Of a DNA stretch of 64,000 nt, positions 8,152 to 16,478 are shown one piece after another (positions within the stretch are counted from its first letter, which is position 1; every line of letters starts with the position of its first letter). The stretch comes from JAAFHB01 sp038236995 (GTDB lineage: Bacteria > Bacteroidota > Bacteroidia > Bacteroidales > Prolixibacteraceae): the NCBI GenBank assembly GCA_038236995.1, contig JBBRZE010000013.1, positions 19,172 to 83,171 of the forward strand, written 5' to 3'. The notes beneath the pieces are model-generated. The model did not search any database. It was not told where the DNA came from and saw only the letters and a program-made list of their open reading frames with translations. The translations under genes were made by a program, and so were the position numbers.

Positions 8152-10368
8152 TTAACCACCAAGTTCAAGTTGGTCTTTAACAAGATTAAAATAGATTCCC
8201 TTTCTTCCGACAAGTTCACTATGTGTTCCCTTTTCGACAATCTCGCCCCCTTCCAATACCACAATCTGATCAGCATTTTTTACGGTGCTTAACCGGTGTG
8301 CAACTACTATAACCGTTCTATCTTTAAAAAATTGATTCAGGTTATCCATAATCACCAGCTCATTGCGGGCATCCAGTGCATTGGTTGCTTCATCAAAGAA
8401 AATATAATCCGGATTCTTGTACACTGACCTTGCAATCAGAATCCGCTGCTTTTGACCAGTACTCAATCCGTGACCATCACTACCAATCCGGGTATCGTAT
8501 CCCAAAGGAAGTGCTTGAATAAAAGTTTGGATATTAGCTGTTTCAACTGCCTTTTCAACTTTTACAAAATCTGGCATCTCATCGCCAATCCCGATGTTAC
8601 CAGCAATAGTATCCGAGAAAATAAAACCCTCCTGCATTACAACCCCACATCGTTTGCGCCATTGCTGCTGACTATAATTATTGAGCGGAACACCTCCCAG
8701 CACTATTTCACCATTAACCGGTTTGTAAAAACCAAGAATTAACTTGACAAGGGTGCTTTTCCCGCTTCCGCTTGTACCAACAATTGCAGTGACTTTATTT
8801 GCCGGAATCTCCAGATCAATATTTTTCAATACCTTCGGTGAATTTGGACCCTCATACTGAAAAGTGACGTTTTTTAAAACGATGTCTCGTCCTGTTGGAA
8901 TTTCGAGAATTTTCCGCTCTTCAGGCTTCTCCTCATCTTCTTTTTCATTGATTTCACTCAACCTTTCCAGACTTATTTTCGCATCCTGTGCCGACTGAAT
9001 AAATCCAATAAATAGCTGGATGGGTGCATTCAATTGTCCAATGATGTATTGCACCGCCATCATCATCCCGAGCGTCATATCACCGGTAACAACTGCCCTG
9101 GCAGTCATAAAAGAGATGATGATGTCTTTGGTCTGATTTATAAAAGTAGCACCCACCATCTGATTCTGATTAAGAATCAAACCTTTAATATTCACTTTAT
9201 ACAACTTCGCCTGTATCCGTTCCCATTCCCATCTTTTTTGCTTTTCACAATTATTGAGCTTAATCTCCTGCATACCGGTAATCAGCTGAACGACATTACT
9301 CTGATTGGCTGAAGCTTGCTGAAACCGTTTATAATCCAATGTTCTCCGTTTTTTAAGGAAAAGCAATACCCATCCAATGTATAAAAGGCTTCCAATAACA
9401 AATACCACCAAAATGCCAGGGTGGTATGTTGCCATTATGATGGTATAAATCACTAATGTAATAGTTGCAAACATGATATTTACCAACGAGGAGGTCAGGA
9501 AGGTCTGAATACGGCTATGATCTCCCATTCGTTGCATGATGTCACCCACCATTTTCGAATCAAAAAATGAGATTGGCAACCGCATCAGTTTGGTTAGGAA
9601 ATCAGAGATCAATGAAATACTCACCCTAGTCGTCACATGTAACATGATCCAGTTTCGGATCATCTCGTTAGCTGTCTGACCAAAGGTTAGCACCAATTGG
9701 GCGATCAATACCATCATGATAAAATTCAGATCACTATTCCCAATTCCATAATCAACAATTGATTGGGTCAGAAACGGAAAAATCATGCTCACAAGACTTC
9801 CGGTTAGCATCCCAATCAGAAGCTGAATAATAAATTTCCGGTACGGACGCAAATAATTCAACAGATACCCATACCGTCCAATACCATGATCTTCCTTATC
9901 TTCATTATAAAACTGAGTAGAAGGTTCGAGTAATAAAGCAATACCCTCATTTCCCTTAGCCAGCCAACATTTTAAAAACTCTGTCTTCTTGTAATCTAAG
10001 ATGCCATGTGCCGGATCTGCAATTTGCACAACTTCATCCCCTTCTTTCTTTTTTTGGAATAACATGAACCTGCCTTTTCGGGAGATCCTGGTTACTACAA
10101 CAAAATGTTTTTGATTCCAATGGATGATACAGGGAAGCGGTACCTCATCTCGTAGTTGCTCCCAGGTAACCCGCACTCCGCGGGATCTGAAACCAAGATC
10201 TTCAGCTGCATCACATAAACTTAGCAATGATACGCCTTCGCGAGATGGAAAAGAAAGGCTACGTAAATGCTGCATCGAATAGCTGCGACCATAATACTTG
10301 GATATCATTCGCAGGCAAGTCGGCCCACAGTCCATAACATCAAGTTGCTTGAAGAAAGGAAATCGCAT
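8152..10368 (-). CDS. C39-peptidase ABC exporter for double-glycine peptides
   Basis: Cuts the leader from double-glycine precursors and exports the product across the inner membrane. Domains in 738 residues: C39 peptidase (1-150) with Gln8, Cys14 in MDCGPTC, His88 in NQKHFVVV and Asp118 in ADPAHG, all catalytic positions intact; six-helix ABC membrane domain (about 165-450); nucleotide-binding domain with Walker A GTSGSGKST, signature LSTGQKQ, Walker B YIFFDEA and the switch His in VAHRLST. Likely substrates are the two divergent peptides at 10.8-11.2 kb, whose leaders end in LRGG. It is the first gene of the - strand operon with HlyD and the ATP-grasp ligase, although the ligase has its own promoter-like site. 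Confidence 0.94.
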   Translation of the reverse strand: MRFPFFKQLDVMDCGPTCLRMISKYYGRSYSMQHLRSLSFPSREGVSLLSLCDAAEDLGFRSRGVRVTWEQLRDEVPLPCIIHWNQKHFVVVTRISRKGRFMLFQKKKEGDEVVQIADPAHGILDYKKTEFLKCWLAKGNEGIALLLEPSTQFYNEDKEDHGIGRYGYLLNYLRPYRKFIIQLLIGMLTGSLVSMIFPFLTQSIVDYGIGNSDLNFIMMVLIAQLVLTFGQTANEMIRNWIMLHVTTRVSISLISDFLTKLMRLPISFFDSKMVGDIMQRMGDHSRIQTFLTSSLVNIMFATITLVIYTIIMATYHPGILVVFVIGSLLYIGWVLLFLKKRRTLDYKRFQQASANQSNVVQLITGMQEIKLNNCEKQKRWEWERIQAKLYKVNIKGLILNQNQMVGATFINQTKDIIISFMTARAVVTGDMTLGMMMAVQYIIGQLNAPIQLFIGFIQSAQDAKISLERLSEINEKEDEEKPEERKILEIPTGRDIVLKNVTFQYEGPNSPKVLKNIDLEIPANKVTAIVGTSGSGKSTLVKLILGFYKPVNGEIVLGGVPLNNYSQQQWRKRCGVVMQEGFIFSDTIAGNIGIGDEMPDFVKVEKAVETANIQTFIQALPLGYDTRIGSDGHGLSTGQKQRILIARSVYKNPDYIFFDEATNALDARNELVIMDNLNQFFKDRTVIVVAHRLSTVKNADQIVVLEGGEIVEKGTHSELVGRKGIYFNLVKDQLELGG

Positions 10369-10817
10369 AATTTAATCAATATATAAAATTATTGTGATGA
10401 CCGGTAATTAAACTTCCCCTGGTTTATCGGTCAATTCTAATTGAGAAGTTTAAAAACCTGAGTTGTAAAAATAGTTTAATAAAGTTTCATTTTCCCGAGC
10501 ATCGTTCACTTAAAATAAAAAAAACATTTTTTTTTAATAAATAATTCAAAAACAATAATGATATTCGTATCGCATTCAATATCTATCACATAGTAGCACT
10601 CTACTTAAATTTTAAATATTCTACTGTAAAATAACTATAATTCATAAAATCAACGAAAGTCTATTTAAACAATATATATTCAATGTGTTACAACTACGCA
10701 CTAAAACTTATACTTTTTAGTACAATTCAAAATTACAATAAAATATATTTTTCTTTCAGGTAACAAATCAGTGGCTATTCCTATTAACATTCATAAACTC
10801 AAAAAAAAACACTCAAT
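10369..10817. other. Divergent intergenic control region of the RiPP locus
   Basis: A 449-base, very A/T-rich spacer between the exporter (-) and the first precursor gene (+). It contains the ECF-type promoter site at 10758-10787, an imperfect palindrome ACTAAAA (10700-10706) / TTTTAGT (10715-10721) and an A-tract just before the precursor start. No ECF-type motif faces the exporter operon. No gene was seen. Confidence 0.6.
10758..10787 (+). promoter_or_regulatory. Putative ECF-type promoter of the precursor peptide genes
   Basis: AGGTAACAAATC (10758-10769), seven bases, ATTCCTATTAA (10777-10787), ending 30 bases before the first precursor ATG. The second box is identical to that before the ATP-grasp gene, and the first box differs at two of twelve positions. 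Confidence 0.7.
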
Positions 10818-10973
10818 ATGAAAAGCAAGTTATTCATTTCCGAAAAGAACGAAGGTTTCGAAATCAAATTTAAAAGTCTGAATAATGACGAAATGAATAA
10901 CCTCAGAGGTGGAGTAGGTGATCTTCCCCCAACAGGTGGAGACGATTATCCACTTGATCCTTTTAAAAAATAG
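10818..10973 (+). CDS. Graspetide-like RiPP precursor peptide 1
   Basis: A 51-residue peptide with an N-terminal leader of 32 residues that ends LNNDEMNNLRGG. This is a classic double-glycine leader with hydrophobic residues at -12, -7 and -4, as in the GG-Bacteroidales natural-product precursor family. The predicted core after Gly-Gly is VGDLPPTGGDDYPLDPFKK (19 residues): one Thr, four Asp and two Lys supply hydroxyl, carboxyl and amine partners for ATP-grasp crosslinking. The gene is too short for common ORF cut-offs. Start supported by the ECF-type promoter 30 bases upstream and by the duplicate gene 97 bases downstream. Modification pattern and bioactivity are unknown. Confidence 0.85.
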   Translation: MKSKLFISEKNEGFEIKFKSLNNDEMNNLRGGVGDLPPTGGDDYPLDPFKK

Positions 10974-11008
10974 TCCAAACAATTGATACCAGATATTACA
11001 GTTAATTA

Positions 11009-11046
11009 GAATCATCCATTAAAGATATGGAATTGCCGGATGATTC
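11009..11046. other. Stem-loop between the two precursor genes
   Basis: Arms GAATCATCC (11009-11017) and GGATGATTC (11038-11046), nine perfect pairs with a 20-base loop, in the 97-base gap between the precursors. It has no T-run, so it is more likely an RNA-stability or processing element than a terminator. Confidence 0.5.
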
Positions 11047-11070
11047 AACCAACATAAAAAAACATTTTCT

Positions 11071-11226
11071 ATGAATAACAGGTTATTTATTGCCGAAAAG
11101 AACGATGCTTTCGAAATCAAATTTAAAAGTCTGAACAATGACGAGATGAATAACCTCAGAGGCGGAGTTAATGATCTTCCACCAACAGGTGGCGACGATT
11201 ATCCACTTGATCCTTTTAAAAAATAA
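11071..11226 (+). CDS. Graspetide-like RiPP precursor peptide 2
   Basis: A second 51-residue precursor, nearly the same as the first. Differences lie in the first 13 residues (MNNRLFIAEKNDA against MKSKLFISEKNEG) and in one core position: the core is VNDLPPTGGDDYPLDPFKK, Asn replacing Gly at core residue 2. The leader stretch from Phe14 to the double Gly is identical. Recent tandem duplication is likely, and the strict conservation of the core from Asp3 onward suggests selection on the Thr/Asp/Lys pattern. It has no ECF-type site of its own and probably shares a transcript with precursor 1. Confidence 0.85.
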   Translation: MNNRLFIAEKNDAFEIKFKSLNNDEMNNLRGGVNDLPPTGGDDYPLDPFKK

Positions 11227-11282
11227 CACTGTTCAATCAGAATAATTTCCTCAGAAAATCTCATTTTTAAGATTCATATTTT

Positions 11283-11335
11283 CTATGAATGTGAATACCA
11301 ATATTAAAAATATTCATAGCTTACCTTCTGGTAAG
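11283..11335. other. Two adjacent hairpins downstream of the precursors
   Basis: CTATGAAT (11283-11290) pairs with ATTCATAG (11312-11319), and directly after it CTTACC (11320-11325) pairs with GGTAAG (11330-11335). They may end or stabilise the precursor transcript; the T-run after them is weak. Confidence 0.4.
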
Positions 11336-11456
11336 ACAATTTGTATCATCATTTCCCAAATCAACGTGTTTTTTAAGCAAATTAAAAGATTATCCTAAAA
11401 TCTTTTAACAAATTCCTATCTTGCCGGAGAATTAGTTGGCAAATTTATCTCTGGTA

Positions 11457-14246
11457 ATGAAGGTTTTATCACTTTTATATTTCTTATTTTTAAGTACTAT
11501 CAGCTTTGCATCTATTGCTCAGGCTTCAGTGACAGATACAGTCGTCTCCGTTTATGCCAAATATGGTAACCAGATGAAGTCCGGACACCTGATAGAGGCC
11601 GCTACAAGCTTGTCAGGTCTTCTGAAGCCAAATTTCGAATTAACAGGAAAACAAAAACTCGTAATTTACAATAACCTTGGTATAATCCACAAAAAATTGG
11701 GACAGTTCGATATCGCTCTTGGATATTACGATGCTGCCGAATCCATCTATCTCACGAATAAATTTACAGATATCTCACTGCTGGTGAGCATTTACGGCAA
11801 TAAAGTTAATATTTACTCTATAAAGGGAGATTTCAATAAAGCATTGGAATATGTTGAAAAGGCCATCCGATTTGTAAAAGGCAGCACTGGATCAGAATTA
11901 GTAAAACAACAATATACCTCTTCACTCTACCTGAACTCAGGAATTGTCTACTACCAACTTAACGATTTTAATCAGGCCTTAATTTCATTTAAGAAAAGTT
12001 TATATTTAAAAGAAAACTTCAACTTCACAGGAAAAGAAAATGTATATCTTCAGCTTGCAAAAGCCTATGCAAAAACTGGGAACAACCATTTTGCCGACAA
12101 ATATTTTATACTAAGTATCAAACAGTTCGAAGCAGAAAATAGTAATTTCTCTAACAATCTGGCGAGTACATGTCTGGAGTATGGCGATTTTCTTATGTCA
12201 ATCAATGAAAATTCCAGGGCTTTAATAATTATTCAAAAAGCACTAAAAATAACTGTTCAAAACTTTGGCGATAAGAATCAGCTTACTGCGAATTGTTACC
12301 AAATAATGGGCGATTATTACCGAATCATCAAAGATTATCAGAAAGCCTTAACCTATTATCAAAAAGCGTTGGTATCCGGTTCAAAAACTTTCAATGATTC
12401 GAAAATCGAGGTAAATCCCACAATGAGTGATATTACCCTCAATTTATGGCAGTTAAGACTATTGCAAAGTAAAGCCGAAGCTTTAGCAAGTCTTGCCAAC
12501 GAAGAAAAAGTCAAGCGTGAACAAATCAACTATCTTTCATTAAGTCTGAATACGATCAACCTTGCCATTGAGATGACAAATTCGATCCGGGTTGATTACA
12601 CGGAAGCAGAAACCCGGTTAGTATTTAATGAGAAGCAAAAGAATGTTTTTGTTGCCGCCCTTGAAACGGCATTGAAACTATATGATCTTTCAGGCGAAAG
12701 AAGCTATTTGCAACTTGCCTATCAGACCACGCAACAATGCAAAGCCAGTGAACTCAAGTACGAAATTGCCAAAAATAAATCGTATTCCGATAACGAGATA
12801 CCTGATTCGCTGCGAAATAAAGAGAATAAACTACAACAGGATATTGCGGCTTACAATAATCTTATCCAAAATGAACTGGCACTAATCAAGCCGGATACCG
12901 CCAAAATTGCTTTTTGGAAGGACCAACAGTTTGATTTGAACCGCGATCTCGAGAAAACGATTGAACAGACTGAAAAAAAATACCCCAGGTTTATTGATAA
13001 AATTAAAAAGGGGAATATCATTGGGATAGAGGAAATACAAACCAATTTAAAACCGGATGACAGTTTAATTGAATATTTATTCTCAGAAAAAGATGAAAAA
13101 GGCAGCCGGAAATTGTACGAATTTGTGATTACACCGACAGATTTAATATGTCACACTGAAATAATTGACAGCACTATATCGGCAAATTTTTCGCTCCTGA
13201 AAGACCGGTTAGTAAACCAATTCACACCCGGCAAAGCCCTTGCAAATTATAACCAGTTGAATCAGCTACTTTTTGACGCTTATCGCATTTTGATTCAACC
13301 TCTCGAGAAACACTTTGCAGGCAAGCAACTGATTGTCATTCCTGACGATGATATCTCCTATATGCCGTTCGATGCGTTTTTAACTTCCTGGACGATGAAC
13401 AAGAAGATGATTAATTATGCAGAATTATCTTATTTGATCAGTGACTACTCCATTTCATATGCTTACTCGACCAATACTTTGTGGAATAATCAGTTAAAAG
13501 CACAAAATAACCCGAGAGTAGTTGGTCTTGCACCAGATTATTCAAATACAGCACTAGCTGATGGGAAAAAGTATAGCGCACTTAAATCTAACAATAGAGA
13601 AGTCGAAAGTATTCTCAATAATTTTGATGGGATAGTTTTAAATTCAGGTCAGGCTACGATTGCCAATTTCAGATCGAATCTATACGACGGTGCGATACTC
13701 CATCTTGCGATGCATGCAGAATTAGATACACTGAACTCAGGATCATCAAGTTTAATATTTGCTCCCGACATAAAAAACGCAGGGAATTATAGACTTTACA
13801 ATTACGAAATCGGACAAATGAACATTATTTCGCCCATGGTGGTATTGAGCGCCTGCAACACAGGTAGTGGCAAGCTTTACAGTGGAGAAGGCTTGATGAG
13901 CCTTGCACGTAATTTTGTTTTGGCTGGAGTTCCTTCTGTTGTCGAAACACTTTGGCCGATTGAAGATATTGCTGGTTCAAAGATAATGGGAAGCTTTTAT
14001 AAATATCTCTCGCAGGGAAAACCAAAGAATGTTGCGCTACGGCAGGCCAAGCTGGATTATATTAACACAACTTCACCATCGTTTGTTAATCCCAGATTCT
14101 GGGCTGCTTACACGCTGATAGGAGATGTTTCACCTGTTAAAAGGATCTGGTGGAAAGAGCTCTGGATAATTATTCCACTGATCCTTTTTATGGTGACAAT
14201 CGCTTTGCTTGTTCGCTACTTGTTCAGATTTTTCAGAATAAGCTGA
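11457..14246 (+). CDS. Exported TPR-CHAT protein (caspase-like protease domain)
   Basis: A 929-residue protein with a signal peptide (KVLSLLYFLFLSTISFASIA), at least six TPR units between about residues 60 and 320 (for example FDIALGYYDAAESIY and YQKALTYYQKAL), a helical linker (about 330-540), a C-terminal CHAT domain and a final membrane helix (about residues 902-922). The caspase-type dyad is present: His753 in LHLAMHAELD and Cys800 in LSACNTG. CHAT proteins are peptidases or signalling adaptors, with TPRs binding partners. The in-frame TTG at 11436 is rejected in favour of ATG 11457, which begins a clean signal peptide. Its 3' end overlaps the convergent TPR gene by 31 bases. A role in processing or sensing the RiPP product is inference from position only. 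Confidence 0.88.
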   Translation: MKVLSLLYFLFLSTISFASIAQASVTDTVVSVYAKYGNQMKSGHLIEAATSLSGLLKPNFELTGKQKLVIYNNLGIIHKKLGQFDIALGYYDAAESIYLTNKFTDISLLVSIYGNKVNIYSIKGDFNKALEYVEKAIRFVKGSTGSELVKQQYTSSLYLNSGIVYYQLNDFNQALISFKKSLYLKENFNFTGKENVYLQLAKAYAKTGNNHFADKYFILSIKQFEAENSNFSNNLASTCLEYGDFLMSINENSRALIIIQKALKITVQNFGDKNQLTANCYQIMGDYYRIIKDYQKALTYYQKALVSGSKTFNDSKIEVNPTMSDITLNLWQLRLLQSKAEALASLANEEKVKREQINYLSLSLNTINLAIEMTNSIRVDYTEAETRLVFNEKQKNVFVAALETALKLYDLSGERSYLQLAYQTTQQCKASELKYEIAKNKSYSDNEIPDSLRNKENKLQQDIAAYNNLIQNELALIKPDTAKIAFWKDQQFDLNRDLEKTIEQTEKKYPRFIDKIKKGNIIGIEEIQTNLKPDDSLIEYLFSEKDEKGSRKLYEFVITPTDLICHTEIIDSTISANFSLLKDRLVNQFTPGKALANYNQLNQLLFDAYRILIQPLEKHFAGKQLIVIPDDDISYMPFDAFLTSWTMNKKMINYAELSYLISDYSISYAYSTNTLWNNQLKAQNNPRVVGLAPDYSNTALADGKKYSALKSNNREVESILNNFDGIVLNSGQATIANFRSNLYDGAILHLAMHAELDTLNSGSSSLIFAPDIKNAGNYRLYNYEIGQMNIISPMVVLSACNTGSGKLYSGEGLMSLARNFVLAGVPSVVETLWPIEDIAGSKIMGSFYKYLSQGKPKNVALRQAKLDYINTTSPSFVNPRFWAAYTLIGDVSPVKRIWWKELWIIIPLILFMVTIALLVRYLFRFFRIS

Positions 14247-15229
14247 GCTTTCTTCTTGTAGATGCCTTCAGTTTCAGACAGTGTTTCCATTATGGAAAGA
14301 GCTTTCAGATTTTCGCCCGTTTTAATATAGCACAATCCAAGATACCATTGTGCTTCAGGTACAAACTGATCCTCTGCAGTTAGAAGCTCATTAAAGACTG
14401 TAATAGCTTCAGGGAAATGGCCTTGGCCCATTTGATTCAGTCCTGAAAATAGAAGAACCTCTGGTAAGTTTTCGTTCATTTTTCGTAATTCTTTAAATGC
14501 CAGCTCAGCATGCATATAATCCTTTGATAAATAATAATCAACACCATCCTGTAGTTTTCCGGTAAATTCATTGGAATTCCCCCTCAACCGATATGAATTG
14601 GCCTCCAAAGGTTCGTAATACTGGTCGAAAACTGAACCTCCCATATATGACGATGTTATTGGTCTAATCAGCAAAAGAGAAAGTATCAAAACTGCTGCAG
14701 CAACCTGGAAAACGATTTTTCTGGATACCCTGTGACGATGAACTGGCATTTGAATAACCTTTTCGCTGAATGGATCTGATTTATTTACATATTCCATAAT
14801 TCGGCGAGCGGCCATATCATTCTCAAGTGAAGGTTTGTTATGCTCAAAGGTTTTAACCCAATCCTCTGAAAGATCATCAATTCCAGAAAGAATCATTTCA
14901 ACTTCTGCTTTAGCGATCTTTTTCCGGAATTCTACTTCTGTATCTACTTCAATTATACCGAAGTCTTTGCTGATGCTCTTCTCCAAATTAGATCGACGGT
15001 AATTATCAATATCCTTTAGTGCTAAAATTTCAGCTTTTATGAGCTCCGGGTCGCTTTCAATCGCCTCTAGCAACAAACTCTGTTTCATGATCTTATCTAT
15101 TTTACACTGAAAAACGTATTCTTTCCTTAAGCGCTCATTCACATTTAGACTACGCTTAAAATCTTCCTTTTCAGTTTTAGTCATTTCACCCGAATGATAG
15201 TTGAGAATGATTTCCGTAAAATTGTTCAT
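14216..15229 (-). CDS. Membrane TPR protein, probable ECF regulator partner
   Basis: A 337-residue protein of bitopic build: an acidic cytoplasmic N-terminal half (1-165), one membrane helix (172-190, IVFQVAAAVLILSLLLIRPI) and an exported half with about three TPR-like helix pairs (245-335). The N-terminus (ILNYHSGEMTKTEKEDF) resembles the start of many Bacteroidota anti-sigma-like proteins encoded directly behind ECF factors. It lies 16 bases after the sigma gene, so the two are co-transcribed. I infer that it controls the sigma factor or relays an envelope signal to it. The canonical zinc-binding anti-sigma motif is not visible, so the assignment rests on topology and context. Confidence 0.75.
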   Translation of the reverse strand: MNNFTEIILNYHSGEMTKTEKEDFKRSLNVNERLRKEYVFQCKIDKIMKQSLLLEAIESDPELIKAEILALKDIDNYRRSNLEKSISKDFGIIEVDTEVEFRKKIAKAEVEMILSGIDDLSEDWVKTFEHNKPSLENDMAARRIMEYVNKSDPFSEKVIQMPVHRHRVSRKIVFQVAAAVLILSLLLIRPITSSYMGGSVFDQYYEPLEANSYRLRGNSNEFTGKLQDGVDYYLSKDYMHAELAFKELRKMNENLPEVLLFSGLNQMGQGHFPEAITVFNELLTAEDQFVPEAQWYLGLCYIKTGENLKALSIMETLSETEGIYKKKAQLILKNLNK

Positions 15230-15245
15230 AATTATTTCTGATTAT

Positions 15246-15833
15246 TTATTTTATATTTAGGTTTTTCACCAATTCGTTATAGTCAGGATGTTCCATTATT
15301 TTACTTTTCAACTCTTTCATACATTCACTTTTCTTTTTCCGAACATATCCATAACTGTACCCAAGTTTTTCAGCTATCTCAACAGGAGGAATTTCCATCC
15401 AATACATTTTGAGAATCTTCTGCGAAACTTCGTCCATTGAATCAAAACACTGCCTGAAGATATTTTCATAGAATACACTGTCACCATATTCAGTAAAATC
15501 GTTTTCATTGTGCTCTAAGGACCGACGAAGTTCGTAGTTCTTTGCTGCCTTTAGTTTATCGAGTGCCATCAGCCACAAATTTTTGCAAATGGCAAACAAA
15601 TAGGTTGATAGCATACCCTGAAGAACGAATTCATCATTGTATATTTTTTCGATAATGATATATAATGCGTCTTGAAAAATATCTTTCGCATCTTCATCAC
15701 TGCCATTATTTTTCGATATAAAATATCTGATTACAGGAAGATTCTCCTTAGCCAGGTATTTCACGGCGAACGATTCGCCGGATTTTAAGCCTTGAATAAT
15801 TTCCTGATCGGTGTAATTTTTCATTTGAAACAA
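15246..15833 (-). CDS. ECF-family RNA polymerase sigma factor
   Basis: A 195-residue sigma-70 factor with only regions 2 and 4. Region 2 shows DAKDIFQDALYIIIEKIYN and STYLFAICKNLWLMALDKL; region 4 shows PPVEIAEKLGYSYGYVRKKKSECMKELK with the helix-turn-helix. The alternative start MKNYTDQ three codons in is possible. It heads a two-gene operon with the membrane TPR protein. A promoter-like site shared with the RiPP precursor and ATP-grasp genes lies 355 bases upstream (16189-16218), consistent with autoregulation. The target motif is inferred, not shown. Confidence 0.9.
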   Translation of the reverse strand: MFQMKNYTDQEIIQGLKSGESFAVKYLAKENLPVIRYFISKNNGSDEDAKDIFQDALYIIIEKIYNDEFVLQGMLSTYLFAICKNLWLMALDKLKAAKNYELRRSLEHNENDFTEYGDSVFYENIFRQCFDSMDEVSQKILKMYWMEIPPVEIAEKLGYSYGYVRKKKSECMKELKSKIMEHPDYNELVKNLNIK

Positions 15834-16188
15834 AATATTCAGTGTTTTTGCTTAATCTTCAGTAGTGCAAAATAAGCATTTAGTACAGACATCTCTTTGC
15901 AACAAATATATATAAATTTAAACAGATATAATGTACTAACATTGCACATAAATATGAAAAACAATGAAATTTATTTTTCAAATTACCGATCAGACCACTT
16001 CAAAGTCATATTAACCAAACAAGCTTTGAATATAAAGCTTTGCCATCCGACAGAATCTGATCTTCAACCTATTTATCAAAGAACGATCACATATATATTA
16101 TAAACTAAACAACCATGCGTCCGAGAGAAATATTTCTGTTAATTCAAAAAAGCAATAATTTATCGTTCAGTTTAAACATTTATACTAC

Positions 16189-16218
16189 TTAATTGGAATA
16201 GGAATGGAATTGTTACCC
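16189..16218 (-). promoter_or_regulatory. Putative ECF-type promoter upstream of the sigma gene
   Basis: On the - strand: GGGTAACAATTC (16218-16207), seven bases, ATTCCAATTAA (16199-16189). The first box is identical to the one before the ATP-grasp gene and the second differs at one position. It lies 355 bases before the sigma ATG, leaving an unusually long leader. Confidence 0.65.
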
Positions 16219-16427
16219 ATTTTCGACATTTATTTTTCAAAAAAATATCACCACCCGACGAAGCAAAATAAAATCAACACGTTAGTACAAGAAGCAATTT
16301 GTTATGACGTACTATTATCGGCCGTAAAACCGTTTAATTTTATTGAATAGATAATGATTGTGAAAAACCGATATGGAAATATGGCAAACGCTACCATTCA
16401 AAAGCGCAAAACAAAAATCAGGTAAAC

Positions 16428-16460
16428 TTTGTTGTATTAATAAAATTTGATTTTCTTTGC
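16428..16460 (+). promoter_or_regulatory. Putative promoter of the trp operon
   Basis: TTTG (16428-16431) and TTCTTTGC (16453-16460) resemble the -33 and -7 boxes of Bacteroidota, with a 21-base gap. The first trp leader ATG follows at 16479. The -7 box deviates from TAnnTTTG at its second base. Confidence 0.45.
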
Positions 16461-16478
16461 AATATTAAAATTTTAGAG

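Larger units (their letters stand above)
15834..16478. other. Long spacer between ECF sigma gene and trp leader
   Basis: A 645-base A/T-rich stretch that serves two divergent units: the ECF-type site at 16189-16218 facing the sigma gene and the trp promoter region near 16428-16460. On the - strand between 16188 and 15834 I checked for further small peptides and found only fragments of up to 36 codons with no recognisable leader. Confidence 0.55.

Noticed and set aside
5625..11226. Complete grasp-with-spasm system
   Set aside because: No radical-SAM/SPASM gene is present anywhere in the window.
11436..11456. TTG start for the CHAT gene
   Set aside because: ATG 11457 gives a clean signal peptide and leaves room for promoter and leader.
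15897..16103. A 68-codon + strand frame upstream of the sigma gene
   Set aside because: A/T-rich, antisense to the sigma leader, with no leader-peptide or domain pattern.
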